This document shows positions 50,582 to 59,431 of a stretch of 64,000 nt of DNA, piece after piece. Under the pieces are notes generated by a model. The model did not search any database. It was not told the DNA's origin and saw only the letters and a program-made list of their open reading frames with translations. Position numbers and translations under genes: made by a program. Source of the stretch: GCA-003244245 sp963822695 (GTDB lineage: Bacteria > Actinomycetota > Actinomycetes > Mycobacteriales > Pseudonocardiaceae); NCBI GenBank assembly GCA_963822695.1, contig CAWGJH010000019.1, positions 200,710-264,709 on the forward strand, written 5' to 3'. Positions within the stretch are counted from its first letter, which is position 1. Every line of letters begins with the position of its first letter.

Positions 50582-51345
50582 TTGTACACAGGAGGGCGTT
50601 TCTCAAGGAAGGCGGCCATGCCCTCCTTGGCGGCTGCGGTCTGCGAGGCTGCGGCCATCACCTCGAGCGCGATGTCGTATGCGTCTGCCTCGGGTCGGTC
50701 CAGCTGCGCGTAGAGGGTCTGCTTGCCCAGCGCCTTGCTGGTCCGGCTACCGCGGGTGGCGCGGGCGAGCAGGTGGTCCACCGCGGCGTCCAGCTCGCAG
50801 TCCGGGACTGTCTTGTTGACCAACCCCCATTCCGCGGCGGTGCGAGCGTCTACCACGTCGCCGGTCAGCACCATCTCCATCAGCCGCTTGCGTCCGATCG
50901 CCCGGGCCACCGGCACCGCGGGTGTGTGGCAGAACCAGCCGCCCTTGCCGCCGGGCAGCGCGAAGCCCGCCGACTCGGCCGCCACCGCAAGATCACAGGA
51001 GGCCACCAGCTGGCAGCCCGCCGCAGTGGCCAGCGCGTGCACCCGGGCGACGACGACCTGCGGGACCGACTGGATGGTGCGCATCACCTCGGTGCACAGC
51101 GTCAGCAACTCCCGGACCCCGGCGAGGTCGCGCGAGGACACGTCAGCGAAGTCGTGCCCCGCCGAGAACGCCTTACCCTCGGCACCGAGCACGATGCCCG
51201 TGGCGTCTGACCGGCCCGCGTCGAGGAACGCGTCGCGCAGCTCGACGAGGTGATCAGCGGACAGCGCGTTGCGCCGCTCCGGACGATTCATCGTAATCCG
51301 GATAATTTTTCCATCTCGCTCAACCCGCAGCGCAGCAAAACTCAT
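50575..51345 (-). CDS. Crotonase-family enoyl-CoA hydratase
   Basis: 256 residues. The N-terminal ITMNRPERRNALSADHLVEL, the oxyanion segments EGKAFSAGHDFADVSS and TAAGCQLVASCDLAVAAESA, and the C-terminal TAAAKEGMAAFLEKRPPVYN fit enoyl-CoA hydratase of the ECHDC-like group. The catalytic Glu is not obvious: the segment LPGGKGGWFCHTPAVPVARA lacks the usual E-G/E pattern, so activity may differ. Placed between nucS and the Ecm gene on the same strand, a step towards crotonyl-CoA is plausible but unproven. Confidence 0.85.
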   Translation of the reverse strand: MSFAALRVERDGKIIRITMNRPERRNALSADHLVELRDAFLDAGRSDATGIVLGAEGKAFSAGHDFADVSSRDLAGVRELLTLCTEVMRTIQSVPQVVVARVHALATAAGCQLVASCDLAVAAESAGFALPGGKGGWFCHTPAVPVARAIGRKRLMEMVLTGDVVDARTAAEWGLVNKTVPDCELDAAVDHLLARATRGSRTSKALGKQTLYAQLDRPEADAYDIALEVMAAASQTAAAKEGMAAFLEKRPPVYNP

Positions 51346-51359
51346 AGCAGAACCGTCTC

Positions 51360-51420
51360 ATGGATGCTTGTGCACCTTCCGACCAGCCCGCGCGCGGTCT
51401 TATGGATGCTTGTGCACCTT
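51360..51420. repeat. 19-bp direct repeat between crotonase and Ecm genes
   Basis: ATGGATGCTTGTGCACCTT occurs at 51360-51378 and again at 51402-51420, 42 bp apart, in the short gap. Function unknown. Confidence 0.75.
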
Positions 51421-51424
51421 GCGC

Positions 51425-52210
51425 TCAGCGCGCATGGATGAGGTCCACGATCTGGTTCATGATCTCGGTGAGCTCGAAGTCTTTCGGCGTGAACACGTGT
51501 GCAATCCCATGAGCGCGCAGCGACTCGGCGTCCCGATCTGGGATTATCCCCCCGACCACCACGGGTATGTTCCCGGCGCCCGCCGCGCGCAACCCGTCGA
51601 CCACCGCAGGCACCACCTCCAGGTGCGAACCGGAGAGCACCGACAACCCGACCACGTGCACGTCCTCGGCTACCGCGGCCGCGACGATCTCCGCCGGGGT
51701 GAGCCGGATGCCCTGGTAGATCACTTCGAAGCCGACGTCGCGGGCTCGGACCGCCACCTGCTCGGCGCCGTTGGAGTGCCCATCCAGGCCGGGCTTGCCG
51801 ACCAACATCCGCAGCCGCTCACCCAGCTCCTCGCTGACCACCCGTACCCGGTCCCGAACGCGCGCGATCGCCTCACCAGCCGAACCCGCCGCCGACGCGC
51901 CGGCGATCCCGGTCGGTGCCCGGTACTCGCCGAACACCTCGCGGAGCGTGCCAGCCCACTCCCCCGTTGTGACGCCCACGCGAGCGCAGGCCATCGACGC
52001 CTCGACCAGGTTGGTGTCGGTCTTGGCGGCCTGCGCCAACTCGCGCAACGCCTGGTCTGCCGCCGCGGGGTCACGGTCAGCCCGCCAGGCTCGGATCGCC
52101 TCGATGAGCTGGGCCTCGATCTGCGGGTCGACGGTCTCGATGGCCCCGGCCCCGTCAGTGTGCAGCGGGCTGGAGTCGGTCTCGGTGAACCGGTTCACCC
52201 CGACGACCAC
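51425..52210 (-). CDS. Ethylmalonyl-CoA mutase, B12-binding part (separated by in-frame TGA)
   Basis: From GTG 52210 a 261-residue frame begins VVGVNRFTETDSSPLHTDGA and contains the B12-binding motif GKPGLDGHSNGAEQVAVR (D-x-H-x2-G), then IRLTPAEIVAAAVAEDVHVV and VVGGIIPDRDAESLRAHGIA. This is the C-terminal part of MeaA/Ecm-type mutases. The upstream part ends at TGA 52232-52234, only 22 nt away and in the same frame. GAGGACGG lies near 52220 as a possible ribosome site. So the gene is either split into two chains or nonsense-mutated. Confidence 0.85.
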   Translation of the reverse strand: MVVGVNRFTETDSSPLHTDGAGAIETVDPQIEAQLIEAIRAWRADRDPAAADQALRELAQAAKTDTNLVEASMACARVGVTTGEWAGTLREVFGEYRAPTGIAGASAAGSAGEAIARVRDRVRVVSEELGERLRMLVGKPGLDGHSNGAEQVAVRARDVGFEVIYQGIRLTPAEIVAAAVAEDVHVVGLSVLSGSHLEVVPAVVDGLRAAGAGNIPVVVGGIIPDRDAESLRAHGIAHVFTPKDFELTEIMNQIVDLIHAR

Positions 52211-52231
52211 ATCCTCGCCGTCCTCGATCCG

Positions 52232-53407
52232 TCAACGCCGCGCGGCCAGCGATGAGACCAGCTGTGATTTCATGTATCCGGATTCGACGGCGGCGATCGC
52301 CCCGCCCATACCCTGCACCCGGTCGATCTCCGCACGGGCGCCGTGGGCGATCTCGGTGACCCGCGCCTGCACCACCCGGGAGCCGTCGAACAGGTCCTCG
52401 TACTCCAGCAGGTCGGTCTCATACGCCAGCACCTGCTGCATCCGCAGCGCCCACTGCTGGTCCCAGGGCCGGGGCAGTCCCAGCGCCTCGTTCCATGCCG
52501 GCAGCTGCACCGCGCGGGCCCGCGCGTCCCGGGACAGCGTCACCGCGAGCATCTCCAGCACGATGCGCTGGACGTTGTTCTCCGGCTGCGGCTCAGTCAG
52601 CCCCAGCGAGTTGACCTGCACGCCGTACCGGAAACGGCGCAGCTTGGGATCCTGCACGCCGTACCGGTCCCGGCAGGTCTCATCCCACAACAGCCCGAAG
52701 GCGCGCAGCTTGCACATCTCCTCGACGAAGCGCACCCCGGCATTGACGAAAAAAGACATCCGCCCGACGACGGTGGCGAAATCCCGCGGCGCGACCTGCC
52801 CGCAGTCACGCACAGAATCCAGCACGGCGATCGCCGTGCACATGGCGTAGGCAATTTCCTGCACCGGCGTCGCGCCCGCCTCCTGCAGGTGATAACTGCA
52901 GATATTGATCGGGTTCCATTTCGGCATGTGGTTAACCGTGTAGACCACCATGTCGGTGATCAACCGCAGGCTCGGCCCCGGCGGAAAGACGTAGGTGCCC
53001 CGGGACAGGTATTCCTTGATGATGTCGTTCTGGGTGGTACCCGACAGTTGCGCCAGGTCCGCCCCGGTCTCCTGGGCCACCGACGCGTAAAGCGCCAGCA
53101 GCCACATGGCAGTAGCGTTGATCGTCATCGAGGTGTTGGCCTGCGCCATCGGAATGCCGTCGAACAGCGTGCGCATGTCGCCGAGGTGACTGATCGGCAC
53201 GCCGACCTTGCCGACCTCGCCGCGGGCCAGCTCATGGTCGGGGTCGTAGCCGGTCTGGGTGGGTAGGTCGAAGGCCACCGAAAGGCCCGTCTGGCCCTTG
53301 GCCAAGTTGCGCCGGTACAGCGCATTGGACGTGCTCGCTGAGGAGTGCCCGGCATACGTGCGCATCACCCATGGCCGGTCCCGCTCACGGTCGCTGGGGT
53401 AGGGCAT
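52232..53407 (-). CDS. Ethylmalonyl-CoA mutase, catalytic part
   Basis: 391 residues from ATG 53407, starting PWVMRTYAGHSSASTSNALY with GQTGLSVAFDLPTQTGYDPD, GEVGKVGVPI and GTTQNDIIKEYLSRGTYVF. This is the TIM-barrel half of MeaA/Ecm, converting (2R)-ethylmalonyl-CoA to methylsuccinyl-CoA with adenosyl-B12. The normal linker would continue as RIEDGEDVVVGVN, and the reading frame indeed does so after the TGA at 52232-52234. A CGA-to-TGA change would explain it. The epimerase and Ccr supply its substrate. Confidence 0.88.
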   Translation of the reverse strand: MPYPSDRERDRPWVMRTYAGHSSASTSNALYRRNLAKGQTGLSVAFDLPTQTGYDPDHELARGEVGKVGVPISHLGDMRTLFDGIPMAQANTSMTINATAMWLLALYASVAQETGADLAQLSGTTQNDIIKEYLSRGTYVFPPGPSLRLITDMVVYTVNHMPKWNPINICSYHLQEAGATPVQEIAYAMCTAIAVLDSVRDCGQVAPRDFATVVGRMSFFVNAGVRFVEEMCKLRAFGLLWDETCRDRYGVQDPKLRRFRYGVQVNSLGLTEPQPENNVQRIVLEMLAVTLSRDARARAVQLPAWNEALGLPRPWDQQWALRMQQVLAYETDLLEYEDLFDGSRVVQARVTEIAHGARAEIDRVQGMGGAIAAVESGYMKSQLVSSLAARR

Positions 53408-53491
53408 CAGGGCACCTCCGGGCGCTCTCCCTGAAGACTACTGGGCAGTACTGTCACCAAGCGAGACCAGCAACGAGAAAGGGCCACCGGG

Positions 53492-55174
53492 GTGGACAGC
53501 ACGATGATGGACGTCCCGCTGGCCGTGGGCATGATCATGCGCCACGGCACCACCGTGCACGGTGACAGCGAGATCGTCACCTGGACCGGCGGCGGTGCCC
53601 GCCGCACGAGCTACGCGCAACTGGGGCGGCGCGCCGCGCAGCTGGCCGGAGCGCTGCGCGGGCTCGGCGTCACCGGCGACCAGCGGGTGGCCACCTTCCA
53701 GTGGAACAACCAGGAGCATCTCGAGGCCTACCTCGCGATCCCCACGATGGGCGCGGTGGTGCATACCCTCAACCCGCGGCTGGCGTCCGATGAGGTGACC
53801 TGGATCGCCAACCACGCCGAGGACGACGTGGTGATCGTGGACGGCTCGCTGGTGCCGCTGCTGGCCCGCGCCCTGCCGAAGATGACGACAGTGCGTCACG
53901 TCATTGTCATCGGCCAGGCTGACACTGCTGGGCTGGATAGCGCCGATAAGCAGCTGCACTCCTACCATGAGCTGCTGGCCGCCCAGCCTGAGGAGTTCGA
54001 CTGGCCGACCGATATCGACGAGCGCTCCGCGGCCGCGATGTGCTACACGAGCGGCACCACCGGCAACCCCAAAGGGGTCGTCTACAGCCACCGCTCGACC
54101 TACCTGCACTCGATGTCCGGCTGCACCGGTGAGGTCACGGCTCTGACCCCGGCCGACCGGCTCCTGCCGGTGGTGCCGATGTTTCACGCCAATGCCTGGG
54201 GGTTGCCCTACGCCGCGCTGATGTCCGGCGCCAGCTTGGTCATGCCGGACCGTTTCGTGCAGGCCGAGCCCCTGGTCAGGCTCATCGAGGCGGAACGACC
54301 CACGATCGCCGCCGCGGTGCCGACGCTCTGGGGTGATGTGCTGCGCTACCTGCGCGAGCGCGGCGGGGACATGTCCTCGATCCGCCAGGTGCTCTGCGGC
54401 GGCTCCGCCGTTCCGCTGGCGCTGATAAAGGCGTTCTCCGAGGAGTGGGGCGTGCAGATCAAGCAGGCCTGGGGGATGACCGAGACGTCCCCGATCGGCT
54501 CGGTAGCCACCCCGCCGGCCAGCGCGCGGGGCGAGGAGGTCTGGCGCTATCGGGGCGGCGCGGGGCGACTCGTCGCCGGCGTCGAGGGTCGCGTCGTCGG
54601 CGACGGCGACGTCGTGCTGCCCTGTGACGGCACGTCGGTCGGCGAGATCCAGGTCCGAGGGCCGTGGGTCACCGCGCGGTACTACCGGGCCGACGCTGGC
54701 GAGGAGGACTCCGCTCGGTTCCACGATGGCTGGCTGCGCACCGGCGACATCGGCACCATCGACGAACTGGGCTTCATCACCATCAGCGACCGCGCCAAGG
54801 ACGTGATCAAGTCCGGTGGGGAGTGGATCTCCTCGGTGACGCTGGAGAACCTGCTGATGGGCCACCCGAAGGTCCTCGAGGCCGCGGTGGTCGCCGTCCC
54901 GGACGACAAGTGGGTGGAGCGGCCGCTGGCCACCGTCGTCATCGCCGAAGGCGAGCAGATCAGCGCTGCCGAGCTACGCGATCATCTCAGCGCCTCGGTG
55001 CCGGCCTGGCAACTACCCGAGCGCTGGTCGTTCGTCGCCGAGGTACCCAGGACCTCAGTAGGCAAGGTTGACAAGAAGCTCATCCGCACGCGCTACGCCA
55101 ACGGCGAACTCGACATACTCCAGCAGTGCGGAGATGATCCTTGCGGTGCAGCCGGCACGGCGAGCCAGCCGTAG
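53492..55174 (+). CDS. Acyl-CoA synthetase (AMP-forming)
   Basis: 560 residues of the ANL family: AMP-binding MCYTSGTTGNPKGVVYSHRS, WGMTETSPIGSVATPP, the hinge GWLRTGDIGTIDELGFITI and the C-terminal KSGGEWISSVTLENLLMGHP with the conserved Lys near TSVGKVDKKLIRTRY. It activates a fatty or short-chain acid to its CoA thioester. Divergent from the Ecm gene by about 85 nt. The GTG at 53492 and an ATG at 53504 are both possible. Confidence 0.92.
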   Translation: MDSTMMDVPLAVGMIMRHGTTVHGDSEIVTWTGGGARRTSYAQLGRRAAQLAGALRGLGVTGDQRVATFQWNNQEHLEAYLAIPTMGAVVHTLNPRLASDEVTWIANHAEDDVVIVDGSLVPLLARALPKMTTVRHVIVIGQADTAGLDSADKQLHSYHELLAAQPEEFDWPTDIDERSAAAMCYTSGTTGNPKGVVYSHRSTYLHSMSGCTGEVTALTPADRLLPVVPMFHANAWGLPYAALMSGASLVMPDRFVQAEPLVRLIEAERPTIAAAVPTLWGDVLRYLRERGGDMSSIRQVLCGGSAVPLALIKAFSEEWGVQIKQAWGMTETSPIGSVATPPASARGEEVWRYRGGAGRLVAGVEGRVVGDGDVVLPCDGTSVGEIQVRGPWVTARYYRADAGEEDSARFHDGWLRTGDIGTIDELGFITISDRAKDVIKSGGEWISSVTLENLLMGHPKVLEAAVVAVPDDKWVERPLATVVIAEGEQISAAELRDHLSASVPAWQLPERWSFVAEVPRTSVGKVDKKLIRTRYANGELDILQQCGDDPCGAAGTASQP

Positions 55175-55183
55175 CCTGATCTC

Positions 55184-55771
55184 ATGGCTGTGCACCTCAC
55201 GAGGATCTATACCCGCACCGGCGATGACGGATCGACCGGCCTCGGCGACTTCTCCCGGGTGAGCAAGACCGACCCGCGACTGGTCGCCTACGCCGACGTG
55301 GACGAGGCCAACTGCGCGCTCGGCGTGGCGCTAGCGCTGGGAACGCTCCCGCAACGCCTGATCACGGTGCTGCGACAGGTGCAAAACGACCTGTTCGACG
55401 TGGGGGCCGACCTCTGCAACCCGATCGTTCCCACAGATCAGCCACCGCCGAAATACCCCCCACTACGGATCGAGGAGAGCTACGTCACCCGGCTGGAAGG
55501 CTGGTGTGATGAGTTCAACGCCGCGCTCCCGAAGCTGGACTCATTCATCCTGCCCGGCGGCACCCCCGGCGCCGCGTTGCTGCACACCGCCCGGGTGGTC
55601 ACCCGGCGGGCCGAGCGGAGCACCTGGACGCTGCTGGCCCTCGACGCGGAGCGCACCAACCCGCTGACCGCGCGCTACCTCAACCGCCTTTCCGATCTGC
55701 TGTTCATCCTGTGCCGGGTCGCCAATCCGGATGGCGATGTGCTCTGGAAGCCCGGCGGGCGAGAGTCGTGA
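55184..55771 (+). CDS. Cob(I)alamin adenosyltransferase, PduO type
   Basis: 195 residues with IYTRTGDDGSTGLGDFSRVS, VAYADVDEANCALGVALALG and LARVANPDGDVLWKP-type C-terminal helices with RRAERSTWTLLALDAERT. It transfers adenosyl from ATP to cob(I)alamin, giving the cofactor of IcmA and Ecm. Placed 10 nt after the ligase gene, probably in one operon. Good agreement with the B12-dependent genes of the window. Confidence 0.93.
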   Translation: MAVHLTRIYTRTGDDGSTGLGDFSRVSKTDPRLVAYADVDEANCALGVALALGTLPQRLITVLRQVQNDLFDVGADLCNPIVPTDQPPPKYPPLRIEESYVTRLEGWCDEFNAALPKLDSFILPGGTPGAALLHTARVVTRRAERSTWTLLALDAERTNPLTARYLNRLSDLLFILCRVANPDGDVLWKPGGRES

Positions 55772-55809
55772 GACACACTCGTACTACACCATTCCACCAG
55801 GGGGAAGAG

Positions 55810-56115
55810 ATGCAGTTCATGGTGCTCGCCTACGACGGCAAAGACGCCCACGCCCTCAGTCGGCGCCTCGCCGTCCGCGAACAACACCTCACTCTGGCGG
55901 ATCGGCTTGCCACCGAAGGCACGATGCTCTTCGCTACAGCGATCCTCGACGCCGACGACAAGATGATCGGATCGATGGTGGTCTTGGAGTTCCCGTCCCG
56001 CGCCGAGTTAGACGCATGGCTTGAGATCGAACCCTACGTTACCGGTAACGTGTGGGAACAGATCGAAATTCTGCCGGTCAAGGTTGGTCCATCATTCGTT
56101 GGTCTACATCAATAG
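55810..56115 (+). CDS. YciI-family protein
   Basis: 101 residues from ATG 55810 (GGGGGAAGAG upstream). MQFMVLAYDGKDAHALSRR, then REQHLTLADRLATEGTMLFA and MVVLEFPSRAELDAWLEIEP carry the YciI pattern with His/Asp near residue 28. These are ferredoxin-like proteins of unclear function, some hydrolytic or peroxidase-related. Confidence 0.85.
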   Translation: MQFMVLAYDGKDAHALSRRLAVREQHLTLADRLATEGTMLFATAILDADDKMIGSMVVLEFPSRAELDAWLEIEPYVTGNVWEQIEILPVKVGPSFVGLHQ

Positions 56116-56146
56116 AGAAAACTTCCGTTGTATCCCCGCGAAGCGT

Positions 56147-57907
56147 TCAGGCTGTGCCGGGGGTGTCGGTAGGCGGGATGGTGGTGGGTGTTGGCAGGAG
56201 CAGTTCGGTGTTCCGGTCGAGGACCGATCCGCGATGGCCATCCACGGTCGATGTCGTGCCGATGCGGGCCTGCCAATCGTTGGCGGCGAGCTCACGCGAC
56301 AGGGAGCCCAGCGTGTCGGGCATGTCGAGCTGGCCGTCGTCATGCGCGGCGGGGGCTGCCGTGTCGATGATCGTGGTGATGATCGAGAGTGTGCCGTCGG
56401 TGTTGTCTATCAGTTCGATCAAGCGGGCTTGTTGAGGCCAGTCGATGTGGGATGCGGTGGTGATTTCCCAGAACCCGCCGCCTATCGAGCTACCGGGTGG
56501 CCGGGGATGGGCGGTAATCGCGTTGACGTGGGTATGCCCGTTGACCCAGGCCACCACGTTGGGAAAGCGCAGCAGCAGTTCCCGGACGTGGTGGCCCAGG
56601 ACACGCGGGTGCTCGAGTGGCGCCAACCAGTTATCCATGGTGGCGGCGGTGTGGTGGCTGAACACCAGAAAGATCCGGTCGGTGCCGGTCCCGATGACTA
56701 CGTTTCCCAAGTGGTCGAGATATTGTCGGTGACCAGCCTCGAGTTCGCGTTCCAGCCAGTCGAACTGAGTCCGGTCCAGCGAACCGTTGGGGCCGCCATA
56801 TGCGTTGACCGTGTCCAGTACCAAGCAGCGCACGATCCCGTTGTCGAATCCATAATAGGCGGTGCCGTTCGCCGCGTTGTCGGCGCCGAATCCGTGGCCG
56901 GCCGGACGTCCTCGGGTCGTGAAGTGCTCGCGAACCGTCTCGCTGCGGTCAACCAGCCGCCGGTGGGCGTCCGGCGTGACCTTGCGCACCAGTCCCTGGC
57001 GCAGCAACTGGATCGCGGCGGGGTCCGCACGCAGCAGTTCTTCCGCCAGGCGCAGCACCGCGGTTCCGGTGGGAAGCTCGACCACCTTCTCGTCACCGGT
57101 CGCCCATTCCGAGGTCTCGGGCAGGTGCGGAATGTTGCCCTGGATCACTGCGTCATGGTTACCGTACGCAGCATACCAGGGAATGCCCAGACCGACCGCC
57201 TGAAATGGGCGGCGTGCCGCATCGAGCAGTCCGGGAATGGTCGGAAACCCGTAACGCGCCCGCGGTAAATCCTCGGCCGCTCCGGGTGGGGTGCCGTCGG
57301 GGTGCCAGTAGTGCACGTCGTAGTGCACCGCGTCCGCCACACCTTCATACCGGTTGGGGTCACCGGAGTCCGGCTGTATGAGGCCACCGTCGAGGACGTC
57401 GATGTACCAGCGCAGTTCGTTGTACTGAGAATTGTCGCAACTATCACCTGTCACCACCGCGCAGGCGAGTGGAAGCCCCGACACGGGGCCGACGCGAATC
57501 TGATTGATCCTGCGCACCATCGCATCAGCGACCTGCACGCTGAGCATCTCCTGCGGCCGGTAACTGCCCTGAATGTGCACCCGCGTGGCCAACAGCGAGC
57601 CTGGATCGACATACCGGTCCAGGAATTCCAACCGGGCCGGGGACTGGGAATCCACCAGGTGGATATCGGTAAGATGCGCAAACGCGATCAGGCCACGGCG
57701 CTCGCCACGCCGCGTCACGTCATCACTGCCCGGACTCAGCTCCGTACGCCGCACATACGGCTCGCCGGGCCCGACCACAATCGGTTGGTACCCACCCTCA
57801 CCGGCCTGACCACGCAGCAGCGTCTGTTCAACGGTCGTGCCACCGGCCCCAGCCGCATCAACCTCACTGATCGAAGGAACTGAACCCGCCGCCTGCTGCC
57901 TTGTCAC
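56147..57907 (-). CDS. Metallophosphoesterase, TIGR03767-like
   Basis: About 586 residues from GTG 57907 (GGGGAGG 5 nt upstream). Calcineurin-like motifs appear in order: FAHLTDIHLVDSQSPARLEF (D-x-H), VVTGDSCDNSQYNELRWYID (G-D-x-x-D), YAAYGNHDAVIQGN (GNHD), VFSHHTAAT and VNGHTHVNAI. Length and the start of the Asp/His pairs fit the actinobacterial TIGR03767 group, function unknown. The N-terminal 60 residues lack a clear signal peptide. Followed downstream by YciI on the opposite strand. Confidence 0.85.
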   Translation of the reverse strand: MTRQQAAGSVPSISEVDAAGAGGTTVEQTLLRGQAGEGGYQPIVVGPGEPYVRRTELSPGSDDVTRRGERRGLIAFAHLTDIHLVDSQSPARLEFLDRYVDPGSLLATRVHIQGSYRPQEMLSVQVADAMVRRINQIRVGPVSGLPLACAVVTGDSCDNSQYNELRWYIDVLDGGLIQPDSGDPNRYEGVADAVHYDVHYWHPDGTPPGAAEDLPRARYGFPTIPGLLDAARRPFQAVGLGIPWYAAYGNHDAVIQGNIPHLPETSEWATGDEKVVELPTGTAVLRLAEELLRADPAAIQLLRQGLVRKVTPDAHRRLVDRSETVREHFTTRGRPAGHGFGADNAANGTAYYGFDNGIVRCLVLDTVNAYGGPNGSLDRTQFDWLERELEAGHRQYLDHLGNVVIGTGTDRIFLVFSHHTAATMDNWLAPLEHPRVLGHHVRELLLRFPNVVAWVNGHTHVNAITAHPRPPGSSIGGGFWEITTASHIDWPQQARLIELIDNTDGTLSIITTIIDTAAPAAHDDGQLDMPDTLGSLSRELAANDWQARIGTTSTVDGHRGSVLDRNTELLLPTPTTIPPTDTPGTA

Positions 57908-58149
57908 CTTGGCCTCCCCATCCTGTGACACCCCACCACTGTGACACCACCCACCACTGTGACACCCCCAACACACCCGCCTGAGCGCGTTCGCTCGAAA
58001 CATAGCGCGAAGCGCCCTTCCGGGTCACCGCCTGGTGACGGAAACGTACGCTCCTCCCGGACCCGCTGAGCCTGCCGGCGAACCCCAGCCTGCTCGTGGT
58101 CGATCATCTCGTAGGCATCGAGCAGAACGGGATCAGGTGTCGGGGGTGT

Positions 58150-58370
58150 GCGCCACACCGGGAGGCCAGCTCGTGCGGCGAGCTGTTCCAACTCCCGTGC
58201 GCGCGTCCCTGACGCACTACGCCGGAGACCATCAAGGGGATCGATGGCGAAGGGTCGGCAGCGTACCGCATCCGGAAACAAGTTTTCGGCCGTAAGCAAT
58301 GTGCTTACGGCGTCATCAGGGTGGCCGGCAAGGCTGTGACCCCATGCGACGTCGATATAGTAACTGGCGG
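58150..58370 (-). pseudogene. Remnant of an XRE/TPR regulator C-terminus
   Basis: The minus-strand stretch SASYYIDVAWGHSLAGHPDD with AVSTLLTAENLFPDAVRCRP and RELEQLAARAGLP resembles the last helices of TPR-type actinobacterial regulators. No DNA-binding half is present, and surrounding frames are disturbed. It is a decayed fragment between the phosphoesterase and the VOC gene. Confidence 0.45.
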
Positions 58371-58429
58371 AAGTCGTGAAAGGTCCCCACCCGGGTGACC
58401 GGGGCGAGACACTGCTAAGGAGGCGTGCT

Positions 58430-59227
58430 ATGCCCGATGTAGCCGGTCCGTATGCGCCCGGCACCCCTTGCTGGGTTGATCTCATGGTCCCCGATCAGCA
58501 AGCGGCCCTCAACTTCTACCGTGACCTGTTCGGCTGGCAGGGGGAAATCGGGCCGCCCGAGACCGGCGGGTACACAGTCTGCAGCCTGAACGGCAAGGCC
58601 GTGGCGGGGATCATGACCACGATGTCACCGGACGGCGAGCCTACACCGCCAACTGTGTGGACCTCTTACCTGGCTGCCGCGGACGCGGACGCCACCGCTC
58701 AGGCGATCACCGACAACGGCGGCACGGTGATGATGCCGGTCATGGACGTGCTCACCCTCGGCCGCATGGCCGTCGCCGCCGATCCCACGGGCGCCGTGTT
58801 CGGGCTATGGCAGGCCCGGGACTTCGCCGGCGCGCAGGTGGTGAACGAGCCCGGCGCGCTGATCTGGAACGAGCTCAACACAACCGATCTAGACGCCGCC
58901 AAGGACTTCTACTCCCTCGCTCTAGGTGTCGAAACCGCCCCGATGGAGGGAACACCCGGCTACTTCTCGCTCAGTGCGGATGGCCGAACGGTCGGCGGCA
59001 TGCAGGGGCTCGACAAATCCCCGCCCAACACCCCCTCGCACTGGCTGACGTACTTCTCGGTCAACGACACCGACAGCACGGTCAACGCGCTGATCCGGGC
59101 GGGCGGCAACGTTCTCATGCCCCCATTCGACATGTTCGACATGGTGGCGGGCCGGATGGCCGTCGTCCAAGACCCGCAGGGCGGCACGTTCGCCGTTATC
59201 AACACGACCGCGCCCAAACCCGCCTGA
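58430..59227 (+). CDS. VOC-family protein with two modules
   Basis: ATG 58430 (AAGGAGG 6-7 nt upstream) gives 265 residues made of two VOC repeats: GTPCWVDLMVPDQQAALNFY at the start and GALIWNELNTTDLDAAKDFY at about residue 135, each ending in a GxxF-type strand. The pattern resembles CFP32-like or 27-kDa antigen glyoxalase-fold proteins of actinobacteria. Function unknown; it may bind metal or a small ligand. Isolated gene. Confidence 0.85.
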   Translation: MPDVAGPYAPGTPCWVDLMVPDQQAALNFYRDLFGWQGEIGPPETGGYTVCSLNGKAVAGIMTTMSPDGEPTPPTVWTSYLAAADADATAQAITDNGGTVMMPVMDVLTLGRMAVAADPTGAVFGLWQARDFAGAQVVNEPGALIWNELNTTDLDAAKDFYSLALGVETAPMEGTPGYFSLSADGRTVGGMQGLDKSPPNTPSHWLTYFSVNDTDSTVNALIRAGGNVLMPPFDMFDMVAGRMAVVQDPQGGTFAVINTTAPKPA

Positions 59228-59431
59228 GCCCACGGCACCGTAGACCGTCGCTGACCTGCCGGAACGGCTCACTGTGAAGTAGGTGGTCTCAAAATTGTGG
59301 ACCTCACGCTTCAGCACCGGGTTGCCTGTAACGGGTCGTCATGTGGGAACACCCTCGGGGACCGTCCGATAGTTTGGGTGAAGATCGGCGGTGGGCTGCT
59401 CGGGCTCTGATGGTGGTGGGGGTGGAGCGGC

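Noticed and set aside
52232..52234. TGA in the Ecm gene considered as selenocysteine
   Set aside because: It is in the linker, not an active site, and no SECIS-like hairpin or selenoprotein context is evident.
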